DNA of 64,000 nt from Tenodera sinensis (lineage: Eukaryota; Arthropoda; Insecta; Mantodea; Mantidae): positions 70,741,117 through 70,805,116 of the forward strand of contig CM060963.1 in NCBI GenBank assembly GCA_030765045.1. The letters run 5' to 3'. The notes beneath the pieces are model-generated. The model searched no databases. It worked only from the letters and a program-made list of their open reading frames with translations, and was not told the DNA's origin. Positions 47,188 to 56,840 of this stretch are shown here, piece after piece; position 1 is the stretch's first letter, and each line of letters opens with the position of its first letter. The translations under genes and the position numbers were made by a program.

Positions 47188-47616
47188 TAGCATAGGTCGT
47201 GAGGCAAAACAAGAGCAATTCCCCTACCTGCGCAGTAGCAACTCTTCACCTGAAAGACTGATGGTGGGGGAAGTTGCGCAATCACGTATGCGCAGAAGTT
47301 ATAACGTTTCCATCCACGAAGGAGTGAACTTCACTAGCATAGCTTTAGTGCATATTGCTAATGACATTATGTATGTATAAAAATTAGCTTTTTAACGAAC
47401 AAAGTGATTTCGCTATAACTATGGCCATGTGCCAACAATTACTTTCATGTGAACTGAAATTGCTTCAGCTGCACACTGTTATGGTAATGTTTACTCATTC
47501 GCGGCAAGCTCGCCCGCCTTTCCCCCCTCTCAGCCGTTGCAGAGAGGAAGGGAAAGAAAGCAACTTCCCCTATGAGCAAGAATTGCTCATGTCTCACCTC
47601 ACGACCTATATCTAGT
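47188..47616. mobile_element. Probable MITE, ~430 bp, ~38-bp terminal inverted repeats
   Basis: CTTAGCATAGGTCGTGAGGC...GAGCAATT at the left is inverted at the right, where the minus strand reads CTAGATATAGGTCGTGAGGT...GAGCAATT. Further in, GGGGGAAGTTGC and GGGGAAGTTGC also pair in opposite orientation. No transposase. Target duplication was not resolved. Confidence 0.55.
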
Positions 47617-47872
47617 TCTCCCTTACCTAAATTGTCATTCTTGCAAACATTTGGGGGAGAGGACGGCATTTGAAATATTTTTAATATCGTTTTTACTTGT
47701 AATCGTTGATCCCTTGTAAAATACATCCGCAAGCTATTTATACGTATTTATGCAACATTACAAGGGTTCATTATAGTTCAGTATCTCCATAACATTTTAT
47801 TTCTCATTAGGAAATCCTATTTTATATCATGCATAACTGGTTCACTCTGACACACTCTGAATAAAAAAATCT

Positions 47873-48760
47873 GATGTGTTGCACTCACATGACTTTCTCT
47901 ACTCTTGTACTAACCATTCTTACAAACTCTTATTCCTATATCTTCTTCGTGTTAGTTAAAATAAACATTTGTACAAATTATCTTATTTCTTATTTCCTTG
48001 TAGGTGCAAGGGGAATATTGGAATACAGTAGGCTTTGTGCGATAGTCAAATATTTTAAAGCTTTGAGATTCCGTTCTCTTTGTACACGTAACATATAAAA
48101 AATGAACAACGATGACCCATTTCACGAAAGTTCCAAGTTTTCCGAAACTCACACACATAACAAGGTATATCTCCGAAATGGTTCACCCTACAAGAAAATT
48201 TATTGAGACAAATTGTGTATTTTAGCAAGATCTACATTTTTTGTATAGTATAATTTGGTCTATCTCTAACTGTTTGCTAGTTATGCAAAAGTCGTCCAGA
48301 GTAAATACGACTACAGGGGCTATAGCCAGAAAATTCAAGTTATACATTTCATTTGTCATAAAAATATCTCAAACATATGACATTTTAATCAAAATCGTTA
48401 GAGCCATTTTCAAGAAAATCAAAATTTTCGAAAAATTTTCCATGTAAAGGGCAGTTTAGGGTGGGGCTATTTTCTTCAAAATCTTCGTGTCACATCCTTG
48501 AAGGACATTAAACTTAAATACCAACTTTGGTTTTTAACCGACTTTTTGTTTTTGAGCTATGCTGTCCACAGACTGACAGAATGACAGACTGACAGACACA
48601 CAGACACACAGACACACAGACACACACACGGACCTTTTTCTAAAAATGCTTTTTTTTGGATTCAGGGGGCCTCAAAACATGTATTTCCGGTGAAATCTCG
48701 ACTTCGAATTTTTGGGTGGAATACAATACTTCCCCTACTTACCAGTAGAGAAAGTAAAAA
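47873..48760 (+). repeat. ~830-bp interspersed repeat (copy B)
   Basis: Full-length: GATGTGTTGCACTCACATGA at the start and TACCAGTAGAGAAAGTAAAA at the end, with an expanded imperfect (ACAG)n/(AC)n patch at about 48572-48629. It aligns with copy A (15713-16540) across its length. It ends just before a 48-T run. Confidence 0.9.
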
Positions 48761-48778
48761 TGTGGATCTCGTTAAAAC

Positions 48779-48780
<2 letters not shown>

Positions 48781-48828
<48 letters not shown>
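48781..48828. repeat. Poly-T tract (48 nt)
   Basis: Uninterrupted T run between a plus-strand copy and a minus-strand fragment of the same repeat family. Confidence 0.9.
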
Positions 48829-48829
<1 letters not shown>

Positions 48830-49105
48830 TCTCTTGGACTTACAAAGAGAACAGAATTTCAAATGCATCGGATAGCAATCAGCTCTTAAAACATCTCACT
48901 TTCGCCTGGAGCCTACTGTATTCCCCTTGCAGCTACAAGAAAATTAGCAATAATATACTTTTTGAAATTACTTACGTCGATTAAAATGCAGTATATAGAG
49001 AAATAAGCATTTTCATGAACAGTGTGTATAAGAGTGAGTATAGCTCTACATATTATATTTGCGAATAGAATTTCTCCAAATTGAACTATATTAAAAGTCT
49101 GCATC
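48829..49105 (-). repeat. ~830-bp repeat family, 5'-end fragment, minus strand
   Basis: Reading the minus strand gives the family's 5' portion: a TGTATAAGAGTGAG-like word in reverse, CTTGTAGCTGCAAGGGGAATA, CAGTAGGCTCCAGG and CTCTTTGTAAGTCC. It is diverged and ends at the poly-T tract. Confidence 0.6.
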
Positions 49106-49454
49106 GCAATAGGTTACGCGACGATCATTTTGTGGATCTTCTAAGGCTATGCACTTCGACTTTGTCGCCAAATATTGATTGACTTCTTAAACATAAGAAT
49201 TACCAAAGAAGTAACTTATAAACAGATGTTTATCGCATAAGATTTGAAGGTTCGTAAATCAAACGTAACGCACATATCACCAAATCGCCATCTGCAACAC
49301 AATGTACGGCTGGGGTGGCAAAGTGCGAGTATAGTGGAAGGAGGTAAACCCAGCCTCCCCTCTTTCGCAAACATGGGATATCCTACTCTTCTATGTATAG
49401 TAAACAGGGGAAGTATTGCATTTTACCTAAAAATTAAATAAATATCGAAATTTC

Positions 49455-49617
49455 GCCGATAAAAAACACACATTACAACTACACCTTTTTTTAAAAAATA
49501 GCTTTTTTGCTTCAGGAGACCGTAAATTATGTATCGCTAGAGTACCGTCATTGTCGAAATGTTGGGTGGAATATAACATTTCCACTTTTGCCATATGAGT
49601 GGTAGAAAAAGTAAACA
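49455..49617 (+). repeat. Diverged subfamily of the ~830-bp repeat, 3' end
   Basis: Shares the CTTTTTT-AAAAAATAGC, GGGTGGAATATAACATTTCC and GTAGAAAAAGTAAAC pattern with the main family, but with its own words (TTGCCATATGAGTGG). The same variant occurs inverted at about 60480-60600, so it is a real subfamily rather than random decay. Confidence 0.6.
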
Positions 49618-49962
49618 TCTGACTTAAGAAAGGCAAATGGTTGAGCCTTGCTTTTCGTACTTTCGCGTAAACAAGTGCTGCTTAATTAGATATTTCTGTT
49701 ATTAGGGAATCATGAATAGCGAAACGTGAATAAATCCTTTACATTCTGTAAGAACACTTTTTATATATGTGGGAGTTAGCGAAATCGTAATATGAAAGCA
49801 GAGGAAGTCATGGATCAAATATCATATGTTTACTTTCTTCCTAGAAGAGAGTAAGAAGAGGAAGTAAAATTACATTTCATCCAAAAATGTAATAAAAATA
49901 TTTTACCAGAAATACGGGTTTTGAAAATGTGTGAATAAAAAAACGAATTAGAATAAAGTTCC

Positions 49963-50004
49963 TTTTTTGTAGTGTTTAACGCTCGCTTTTACTACATACA
50001 GCAC
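49963..50004 (-). mobile_element. SINE family B, 3'-tail fragment
   Basis: The minus strand reads GTAGTAAAAGCGAGCGTTAA followed by ACACTACAAAAAAG, matching the tails of the copies at 32013-32227 and 55471-55648. The head and body are absent. Confidence 0.7.
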
Positions 50005-50084
50005 CACCATCTGAATCTGAATTCATTAATAAATTAAGTAAGCAATTCAGTAGCGACTGAGAGACCTAGGAGAGTTATACATCA

Positions 50085-50216
50085 CCATTGATGATGCTTG
50101 CCGCAGCTGCAAGCGAAACGTCTGGGAGAGGAATGACGGAGACCAGTGGACCACGGTCTCTTAGCCCGGAAGCATATTCTTCTAATTATGACTCCGGCCG
50201 TGAAAGCCTTCGTTTA
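50085..50216 (+). mobile_element. Penelope-like terminal segment with hammerhead-like motif
   Basis: Plus strand: stem I CCA, TTGATGA (one change from the CUGANGA box), stem II TGCTTGC...GCAAGC, GAAACGTC, stem I TGG at 50085-50125. This continues to CAGTGGACCACGGTCTCTTA and the family signature CCGGCCGTGAAAGCCTT. It is colinear with the minus-strand copy at 17170-17300. The C-to-T change at the first core position would be expected to abolish cleavage. Confidence 0.65.
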
Positions 50217-50313
50217 TTTATTTCTTAAGAATAGTTTGTAGAAGCTAAACAAAAATAAATAATAGTGGGTAGAGAAAATCATGTGAATGTGATATATTCT
50301 GTGTACAGTTGAA

Positions 50314-50543
50314 TCTCAATCTGGATGACTCAGTTGGTTTGACGTTGGCCTACTGATCCCAAGGTCGCGGCTTCAAATCTGCCCCACACCGATGGTTTTT
50401 AAGTGTGTTTAAAAACGACAGCTCCATGTTAGTAGATTTACTGGCATGCAAAAGAACTCCTGCGGGACGAAATTTCGGCACACCGGCAACGCTGATGTGA
50501 TTCTAGCAATTGACAGCGTCGTTAAAAACAGCAGAATATAAAA
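50314..50543 (+). mobile_element. tRNA-derived SINE, family C, with target duplication
   Basis: tRNA-like head (GGATGACTCAGTTGGTTTGA; GGCTTCAAATCTG), then the family body (AAGTGTGTTTAAAAACGACA, CATGTTAGTAGATTTACTGG) and tail (GTCGTTAAAAACAGC). The flanks GTACAGTTGAA (50303-50313) and GTACAGTTCAA (50544-50554) differ at one base. It lies ~400 bp upstream of the coding gene. Confidence 0.9.
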
Positions 50544-50897
50544 GTACAGTTCAACATTTTCTCTACCTTAAGCGCCTAAGCCCAAGAGAATATAGTAGAA
50601 TAATTTATTTTGTGTCTTGACCATCTAGAAGACTAACCTTTTAGGAATAGTATTGACATTTTACTCCTCTATTTAATCCCAAAGCCTGAAAATAAGATCT
50701 TTAGGGGCTCTCACTTAAGGATTTTTTTTCTGGAATAAAATATAAAATATTAGTCATTCTTATGGGATCATAATGAGGAGAGAAAGGCTTGACTTTCAAT
50801 ACAATCGATTTTTTGCATGCATAAAATAGGCTTGGGATGTCTGTCGATGACTTAGGTACTTCTTGCATTGAGTGGGTTTACTAGAGAGGTTTTTTTT

Positions 50898-50907
50898 ATT
50901 GCGCAAT
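50898..50907. promoter_or_regulatory. Perfect C/EBP-type palindrome ATTGCGCAAT
   Basis: ATTGCGCAAT is the optimal palindromic binding site of C/EBP bZIP factors. It sits 23 bp before the first ATG of the repeat-protein gene and overlaps a possible acceptor (T-rich tract ending in TTAG at 50910). Its role depends on where transcription starts: if a 5' exon exists upstream, this is intronic. Confidence 0.35.
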
Positions 50908-50930
50908 TAGCGATACGCATGTATCGTTAA

Positions 50931-52272
50931 ATGTTAAATTTATTTAGTATGCTTACCACTACCAGAGGTACAATGCGACTCTTAACATTGTTCTTCATTG
51001 GGTTCGTGTGTGTAATTATGGCTAAATGCCGACCGGTCAAAAAATATGCAGTAGATAAGGCGCAAATGGAAACAGAAATAATGAAGAACACGCTCCTGAA
51101 GAACGTGGAAACGAGATTGAAAAGACAGCAGGACGATACGGAAGGGAGTCCTGGAAACGAGGTAACTGCGAGTCCAACAGACAAACCGAATGACAACGAG
51201 GTGACTGTAAGTGCAACAGACAAACCGAATGAAAATGAGGTGACTGCAAGTGCAACAGACAAACCGAATGACAACGAGGTGACTGTAAGTGCAACAGACA
51301 AACCGAATGACAACGAGGTGACTGCAAGTGCAACAGATAAACCGAATGACAACGAGGTGACTGTAAGTGCAACAGACAAACCGAATGAAAATGAGGTGAC
51401 TGCAAGTGCAACAGACAAACCGAATGACAACGAGGTGACTGCAAGTGCAACAGACAAACCGAATGACAACGAGGTGACTGTAAGTGCAACAGACAAACCG
51501 AATGACAACGAGGTGACTGCAAGTGCAACAGATAAACCGAATGACAAGGTAGCTCCGAGGGCAAGAGACAACCCGGAAGGGAATTCTTCAACAGAAAATG
51601 GAAACGAGGTAACTGCGAGTTCAACAGACAACCCCGAAGGGAGTCCTTCAACAGAAAATGGAGAGGAGGTGACTGCGAGTTCAACAGACAACCCCGAAGG
51701 GAGTCCTTCAACAGAAAATGGAGAGGAGGTGACTGCGAGTTCAACAGACAACCCCGAAGGGAGTCCTTCAACAGAAAATGGAGAGGAGGTAACTGCGAGT
51801 TCAACAGACAACCCCGAAGGGAGTCCTTCAACAGAAAATGGAGAGGAGGTGACTGCGAGTTCAACAGACAACCCCGAAGGGAGTCCTTCAACAGAAAATG
51901 GAGAGGAGGTGACTGCAAGTTCAACAGAAAAACCCGAAGGGAGTCCTTCAACAGAAAATGGAGAGGGGGTGAGTGCGAGTTCAACAGACAACCCCGAAGG
52001 GAGTCCTTCAACAGAAAATGGAGAGGAGGTAACTGCGAGTTCAACAGACAACCCCGAAGGGAGTCCTTCAACAGAAAATGGAGAGGGGGTGACTGCGAGT
52101 TCAACAGAAAAACCCGAAGGGAGTTCTACAAAAGAAAAGCCTATGGTGGTTGTGAGTACAACAGACAAGCCGAAAGGAAACACTCCAGTTGTAGTTACTA
52201 AGGTGGTGTATGTGACTCCACCACAATATCATAAAAAATGGTGGTTAGGTAAAATTTGCGACAAAGTTAAGC
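50931..52272 (+). CDS. Secreted acidic-repeat protein with cationic tail, exon 1
   Basis: Three in-frame ATGs occur (50931, 50949, 50973). I prefer 50973: it has A at -3 and opens directly into a hydrophobic signal peptide (MRLLTLFFIGFVCVIMAKC). From there, residues ~20-51 are a basic/amphipathic segment ending in a furin-type RLKR. Next come ten 13-residue repeats (51159-51548; core EVTASATDKPNDN, net charge about -2 each) and a linker. Eight 20-residue repeats (51606-52085; EVTASSTDNPEGSPSTENGE, about -5 each) plus a diverged ninth follow. The C-terminal part switches to strongly basic QYHKKWWLGKICDKVK. Ser/Thr/Pro content suggests O-glycosylation. The donor GTAAGT begins at 52273. Another in-phase donor begins at 52249. 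Without splicing the frame runs to a stop at 52433 inside an inserted repeat. No homolog is recognised. Antimicrobial precursor, mucin-like or structural roles are all open. Confidence 0.85.
51159..51548 (+). repeat. 39-bp coding tandem repeat, 10 units
   Basis: Ten in-frame 13-codon units alternate EVTASATDKPND(N) and EVTVSATDKPNE(N). The A/V and D/E variants recur in a higher-order pattern (units 2-3 resemble 6-7), suggesting duplication of unit pairs by unequal exchange or slippage. Confidence 0.95.
51606..52142 (+). repeat. 60-bp coding tandem repeat, 8 units plus a diverged ninth
   Basis: Units of exactly 60 bp are nearly identical at DNA level. Differences are GTG/GTA, GAG/GGG and the change of DNP to EKP in units 6 and 9. 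The core EVTASSTD is shared with the 39-bp repeat, so the two arrays probably derive from one ancestral unit. Confidence 0.95.
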
Positions 52273-52359
52273 GTAAGTACTATTTTCTATTTCTAAAAAT
52301 ATGTGCTTTAGAAACCCTATGTAATAGAAAACTACAACACTACTGCAACTTAAGCCTGT

Positions 52360-53172
52360 TTACTTTATCTACTACACACAGTAAGTGGGGAAAATATTGC
52401 ATTCAATCCAAAAATTCGATATCAAGATTTTAGTGAAACTAAAAAAATGTTGGGACCCTCTGAATCTAAAAAAGCATTTTTAGAAAAAGGCTTGCGGGTG
52501 TGTGGGTGGTGTATGTATCTGTGAACAGCATAATCTAAAGCCGACAAGTCGGTCAAATACCAACCTTGGGTAGTACTTCCAAGGGTGCGACAAAATATGT
52601 CCAAAAAATCGCCACATACAAGATTACCATTTACATGGAGCATTGTTCAAAAATTTTGATTTTGTCAAAAATGGCTCAAGCGACTTTGATTAAAATGCCA
52701 TATATTTAATATATTTTCATGACAAATGAAATTTATAGCTTAAGTTTTCTGGGAATGTCTTCAGAAGTCCTCTTAATTTGGAAGGCTGTTGCATGCTAAA
52801 TAGTAAGAGATAGACAAAAGCTTTCTCACAAAAATGTGGCTATCATTAAGACATACAATTTACAACCAATACATTTTTTGTATGGAGTGAACCATTTCCG
52901 AGGTATTCCGTGTTATTTGTTTGAATTTTCCGTGCGTTATGCTGTTCTCAAATGGGACGCCGTCGTTAGGTTTTTCCCCCCTTGGACATGCAAAGAGAAC
53001 GGAATGTGAGAGCCATCACATTGCGACCAGCTCCTAAACGATTTGACTATCGCTTAAGCTTATATTTCCCTATTATCATTGCACCTAAAAGGGAAGTAGA
53101 TAGAAGAATAGGCGTTTGTAAGAATAGTTTATACAAGAATGAGCAGAAAAAGTCATATGAGTGGAACACATA
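52360..53172 (-). repeat. ~830-bp interspersed repeat (copy F, minus strand)
   Basis: Full-length in reverse: the left end TACTTTATCTACTACACACA is the family 3' end and the right end TCATATGAGTGGAACACAT is the family 5' end. It starts 88 bp after the exon 1 donor. Intron retention would therefore translate its edge as the C-terminus of the protein. Confidence 0.85.
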
Positions 53173-53330
53173 AAATATTTTGTAATTGTTTTTCAATTTC
53201 TCTGCTTGCTTCGTAGCACACATTTTTGTCTTGTCTATCCACAACATAAGGCCGCACGAAAGCTTAAAATTTGACAATATTTTTACATTCACTGTTAAGT
53301 ATTTATGGAGTATTACAATAGCTTTAATTA

Positions 53331-54500
53331 TTAGGTTGTCTCATAAGTAACGTCGGTTTTTTGATTTTGGTGTTTTGGAAAATTTATTGGGTTTCTTTGG
53401 TTTGGCTATGCTATTTACAGAATGCCATGGCTAGTGTTGCGTACATTGCGACCATGTATCAGTCTTTAGTTGTTAATAAACAATCACAAAATGGAGATAA
53501 CAATGTTTGAACTTGTGTCCTTCTAAAGCAATCCTGTAAACAAGATTATAAAGCCGCTGCTGCAGCCAGAAGAATAGTTGAAGTGGAAGAAGGTGTCGTT
53601 AGTGAGCGTGTGGCACAACGATTACTCCAACGTTTCAACAATGGAGATGAAAACACTAAAGATTTACCACGTTCTAGAAGACCTAAAGTATGGAATATTG
53701 AGGATACACACTAAGTTTTGCGAGAAAATGCGTAAAAAAGGACCCGTAAGCTTTCAGAAGAACTTGGTGCATCAAAAGATACCACACATCGCCACATTAA
53801 GACACTTGGAAAATCGTACAGAAGCTGTAGATCTGTACCTCATGAACTGACACCTCAACAGGCTCAATGTAGAGTGGATATCTGTCATCATCTTATCCGT
53901 AATCCCATGAACATTTGCCAGGAAAATTGTCACTTGTAATGAAAAATGGGTATATTATCGAAACCCTGATGCCTCGAAACAGTGGCTTGATCCCCGCCAA
54001 CCTGCCAAAGTCATCGTTAAAAAAAATCGGTTCGGTCCCAAAGTAATGTGTGTCTGGGGGAATTTTGAAGTGTGATTCACTGGGAGGTTGTTCCAAACTG
54101 GCGAGCAATTGATGCGGATCTTTATACTCAACAACTGGAACGAGTTCATGAAATTTTGAGACGGAGATACCCAGCATTAGTTAACCGAAGTAGAGTTCTA
54201 TTGCAAGACCCCATACTGCACGAACAACCATGGAATAAATTTAGGAATTGGGAGGAATCGAAATGCTACTATACCCAGCATATAGCCCTGATCTCGTACC
54301 ATCAGATTATCAACTTTTTCGATCCATGACCCATTTTCTACGTGGAAGAAATTTTAACAACATTGAAGCAGTGCAAGGGGACTCCCCGAACTCTACGCAT
54401 AAAAAACCAGAGACCGGCACCATTGAGGGATAATAAACCTCGCTGGAAGATGGCTCAAGACCATCGAATTTAATGAATGTTAATTGATTGCTTGTCAGAA
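53331..54500 (+). mobile_element. mariner-family element, 3' end missing
   Basis: The left end TTAGGTTGTCTCATAAGTAA after a TA dinucleotide is a typical mariner terminus. No inverted partner is found before copy C of the ~830-bp repeat starts at 54535, so the right terminus is lost or replaced. The transposase relic inside is on the plus strand. Confidence 0.8.
53491..54480 (+). pseudogene. mariner transposase (SETMAR-related type), frameshifted and deleted
   Basis: Ordered mariner blocks occur in several frames: QDYKAAAAARRIVEVEEGVV, VAQRLLQRFNNGDENTKDLP, RKLSEELGASKDTTHRHIKT, SVPHELTPQQAQCRVDICHH. Then follow KNRFGPKVM, IHWEVVPNWRAIDADLYTQQ and LERVHEILRRRYPALVNRSR, next YSPDLVPSDYQLFRSMTHFL and finally RWLKTIEF. 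The segment just before YSPDL that should hold the second catalytic Asp block is short and broken. This is an inactive fossil. Confidence 0.9.
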
Positions 54501-54534
54501 CACATTTAAAATAATTGCTGTTCTTAAAAATCCT

Positions 54535-55408
54535 GATGTGTTGCACTCACATGACTTTCTCTACTCTTATACTAACCATTCTTACAAACTCTTATTCCTA
54601 TATCTTCTTCGTATTACTTAAGATAAACATTTGTACAAACTATTTTATTGCTTATTTCCTTGTAGGTGCAAGGAGAATATTAGAATACAGTAGGTTTTGT
54701 GCGATAGTCAAAACTTTTGAACCTTTGAGGTTCCGTTCTCTTTGCACACTTAACATATTAAAACAAATGAACAACAATGTTCCATTTCACGAACATTTTA
54801 AGTTTTCCGAAACTCATACACATTACAAGGAATATCTCCGAAATGGCTCACCATACAAAAAAATTTATTTGGGCATAAATTGTGTATTTTAGCAAGATCT
54901 ACATTTTTTGTACAGTAAGATTTGGTCTATCTCTAACGGTTTACCAGTTATGCAAAAGTCGTCCAGAGTAAGTACGACTACAGGGGTTATGGCCAGAAAA
55001 TTCAAGATATACATTTCATTTGTCATAAAGTATCTCATACGTATGACATTTTAATCAAAATAGTTGGTCATTTTCAAGAAAATCAAAATTTTCGAAAAAT
55101 TTTCCACGTAAAGGGTAGTTTAGAGTTGGACTATTTACTTCAAAATCTTCGTGTCGCATTCTTGAAAGACATTAAGCTTAAATACCATCTTTGGTTTTTA
55201 ACCTACTTTTCGTTTTTGAGTTATGCTGTACACACTCAGACAGACAGAAAGACAGACACACGCACAGACAGATACACACTCGAACCTTTTTCTAACAATG
55301 CTTTTTTGGATTCAGGGGGTCTCAAAATATATTTCCGGTGAAATCTCGACATCGAATTTTTGGGTGGAATACAATACTTCCCCTACTTACCAGTAGAGTA
55401 AGTAAAAA
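54535..55408 (+). repeat. ~830-bp interspersed repeat (copy C)
   Basis: Full-length, closely similar to copy B: starts GATGTGTTGCACTCACATGA, contains a (ACAG)n/(AC)n patch near 55236-55280, ends CAGTAGAGTAAGTAAAAA. It directly abuts the broken end of the mariner element. Confidence 0.9.
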
Positions 55409-55470
55409 CGACATTATTTATGAGACATATATAATAATAAGAAACTGCGCTTCTCGCCAAGAAAAGGTAA

Positions 55471-55648
55471 CCACATGTGGGATTTGTGGTGGACGAAGCG
55501 GCGCTCGGGCGGGTTTCGTCCCGGTTTTCCGGCTTCCCTCGCCATCTCATTCCACCGGTGCTCCATCATCATTTCATGTATCATCAGTGTCACCGTCTGC
55601 GGTGCTGCATGTAGTAAAAGCGGGCGTTAAACACTTTAAAAAAAAAAT
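55471..55648 (+). mobile_element. tRNA-derived SINE family B, 5'-truncated
   Basis: Starts within the body (CCACATGTGGGATTTGTGGT, GGACGAAGCGGCGCTCGGGC), then GGTTTTCCGGCTTCCC and the tail GTAGTAAAAGCGGGCGTTAA with a terminal A run. The tRNA-like head is missing. Confidence 0.85.
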
Positions 55649-55959
55649 CTAATAAAACAAAAAATAGAATTTTCACAGCATTCAAGTGTTTCCATCGTGA
55701 TAACAAGCGCTAGCGATGAAAATAAGCAAAGGAGAAAGGGGAAGAAAAAAGAATAAGGATTCCAATTAAACAAAGTACAAGAACTTCCTTTTTTTCTTCT
55801 TCTTCCTAAGCAAACTCTTTTGTACAATGAAGTACAGTATAGTTGGGCTAGACTAGACACAGCTCAACAATAAAACTTGTAATTGGGGTACCATCCAGCG
55901 ATAGTCCTAATAATGGTACATAGAAATAAGAGAAAAACAATTACAGTTTTATACAGCTA

Positions 55960-56330
55960 AATGTTCAGTAGCAGGTCGGAATGCCAGCTACGCTTCAGTC
56001 TTCGTCGCAGAGGTTCAGGAAGAAGATAAATATGGCGGAGAAGAGGACTGCGATGGCGTGGACATGATTGATGCAGCGTTCTGTAACGGATGCGGAGGAT
56101 ACTCATCACCTCCGGTAGACCTATATCAGCATGCAGAGTAGAGTTGCGCACGTACCAGGGAGTGTCGCTCATGATGCGTAGAAAATGATTCTGTGTGCGC
56201 TGGATCCCGAGGATCTGCAGAACCCCAAATAGCACAGCTATACTGCCACATGGGTCGAATTAAGGAAGTATAAACAAGGCGCTTGTACCGCGAAGGCAAT
56301 GGCGAGGAACCGGACTCAACTTGAAACTTG
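55960..56330 (-). pseudogene. jockey-like LINE, C-terminal end of reverse-transcriptase ORF
   Basis: The minus strand encodes PLPSRYKRLVYTSLIRPMWQ and YSCAIWGSADPR. After a frame change it gives LQILGIQRTQNHFLRIMSDT, PWYVRNSTLHADIGLPEVMS and ILRIRYRTLH. LIRPxxxYxxxxWGxA followed by QNxxLRxIxxxPWYVRN is the well-known C-terminal block of jockey-clade LINE ORF2. The ~100 bp to its left could be the LINE 3' UTR. Only the 3' end is present, as expected from 5'-truncated retrotransposition. Confidence 0.85.
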
Positions 56331-56409
56331 AAAGCAATGAAAAGCAATATCTCGGAAATTGTGCACCCCACACAGAAAATATGAAATAATTCTGTTTTAA
56401 CGAGATCAA

Positions 56410-56411
<2 letters not shown>

Positions 56412-56451
<40 letters not shown>
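56412..56451. repeat. Poly-T tract (40 nt)
   Basis: T run between the LINE fragment region and the start of repeat copy E. Like the other long T runs here it borders a member of the ~830-bp family. Confidence 0.85.
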
Positions 56452-56777
56452 CATAGCAAGATTTGGTGTAGGTATCTCTTGCGTTTTACTGGTTATGCAA
56501 AAGTCATCAAGAGTAAACACATGGGCTATAGCCAGAAAATTCAAAATATGCATTTCATTTGTCATAAAATAATTTAAACACATAATTTTAATCGACATCT
56601 TTGGAGCCATTTTTGAAAAAATCAAAATTCTATAAAAGCTTTCCATATAAAGAGTAGTTTAAAGTGCGGGAATTTTCTTCCCAATCTTCGTGTCGCATCC
56701 CTGAAAGATAAAGCTTAAATACTAACTAACGATTTTTCGTTTTGAGTTATGCTGTTCACAGAAAGAGACGACAGACA

Positions 56778-56840
<63 letters not shown>

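Noticed and set aside
49375..49384. NF-kappaB-like site GGGATATCCT upstream of the repeat-protein gene
   Set aside because: It fits a loose insect kappaB consensus but lies ~1.5 kb upstream within repeat-rich DNA. A single loose match is expected by chance.
50927..52183. Two long minus-strand open frames (418 and 355 codons) opposite exon 1
   Set aside because: Both exist only because the repeat periods (39 and 60 bp) are multiples of three and lack stops in antisense. They have no start context and no sensible protein features, and they mirror the real exon.
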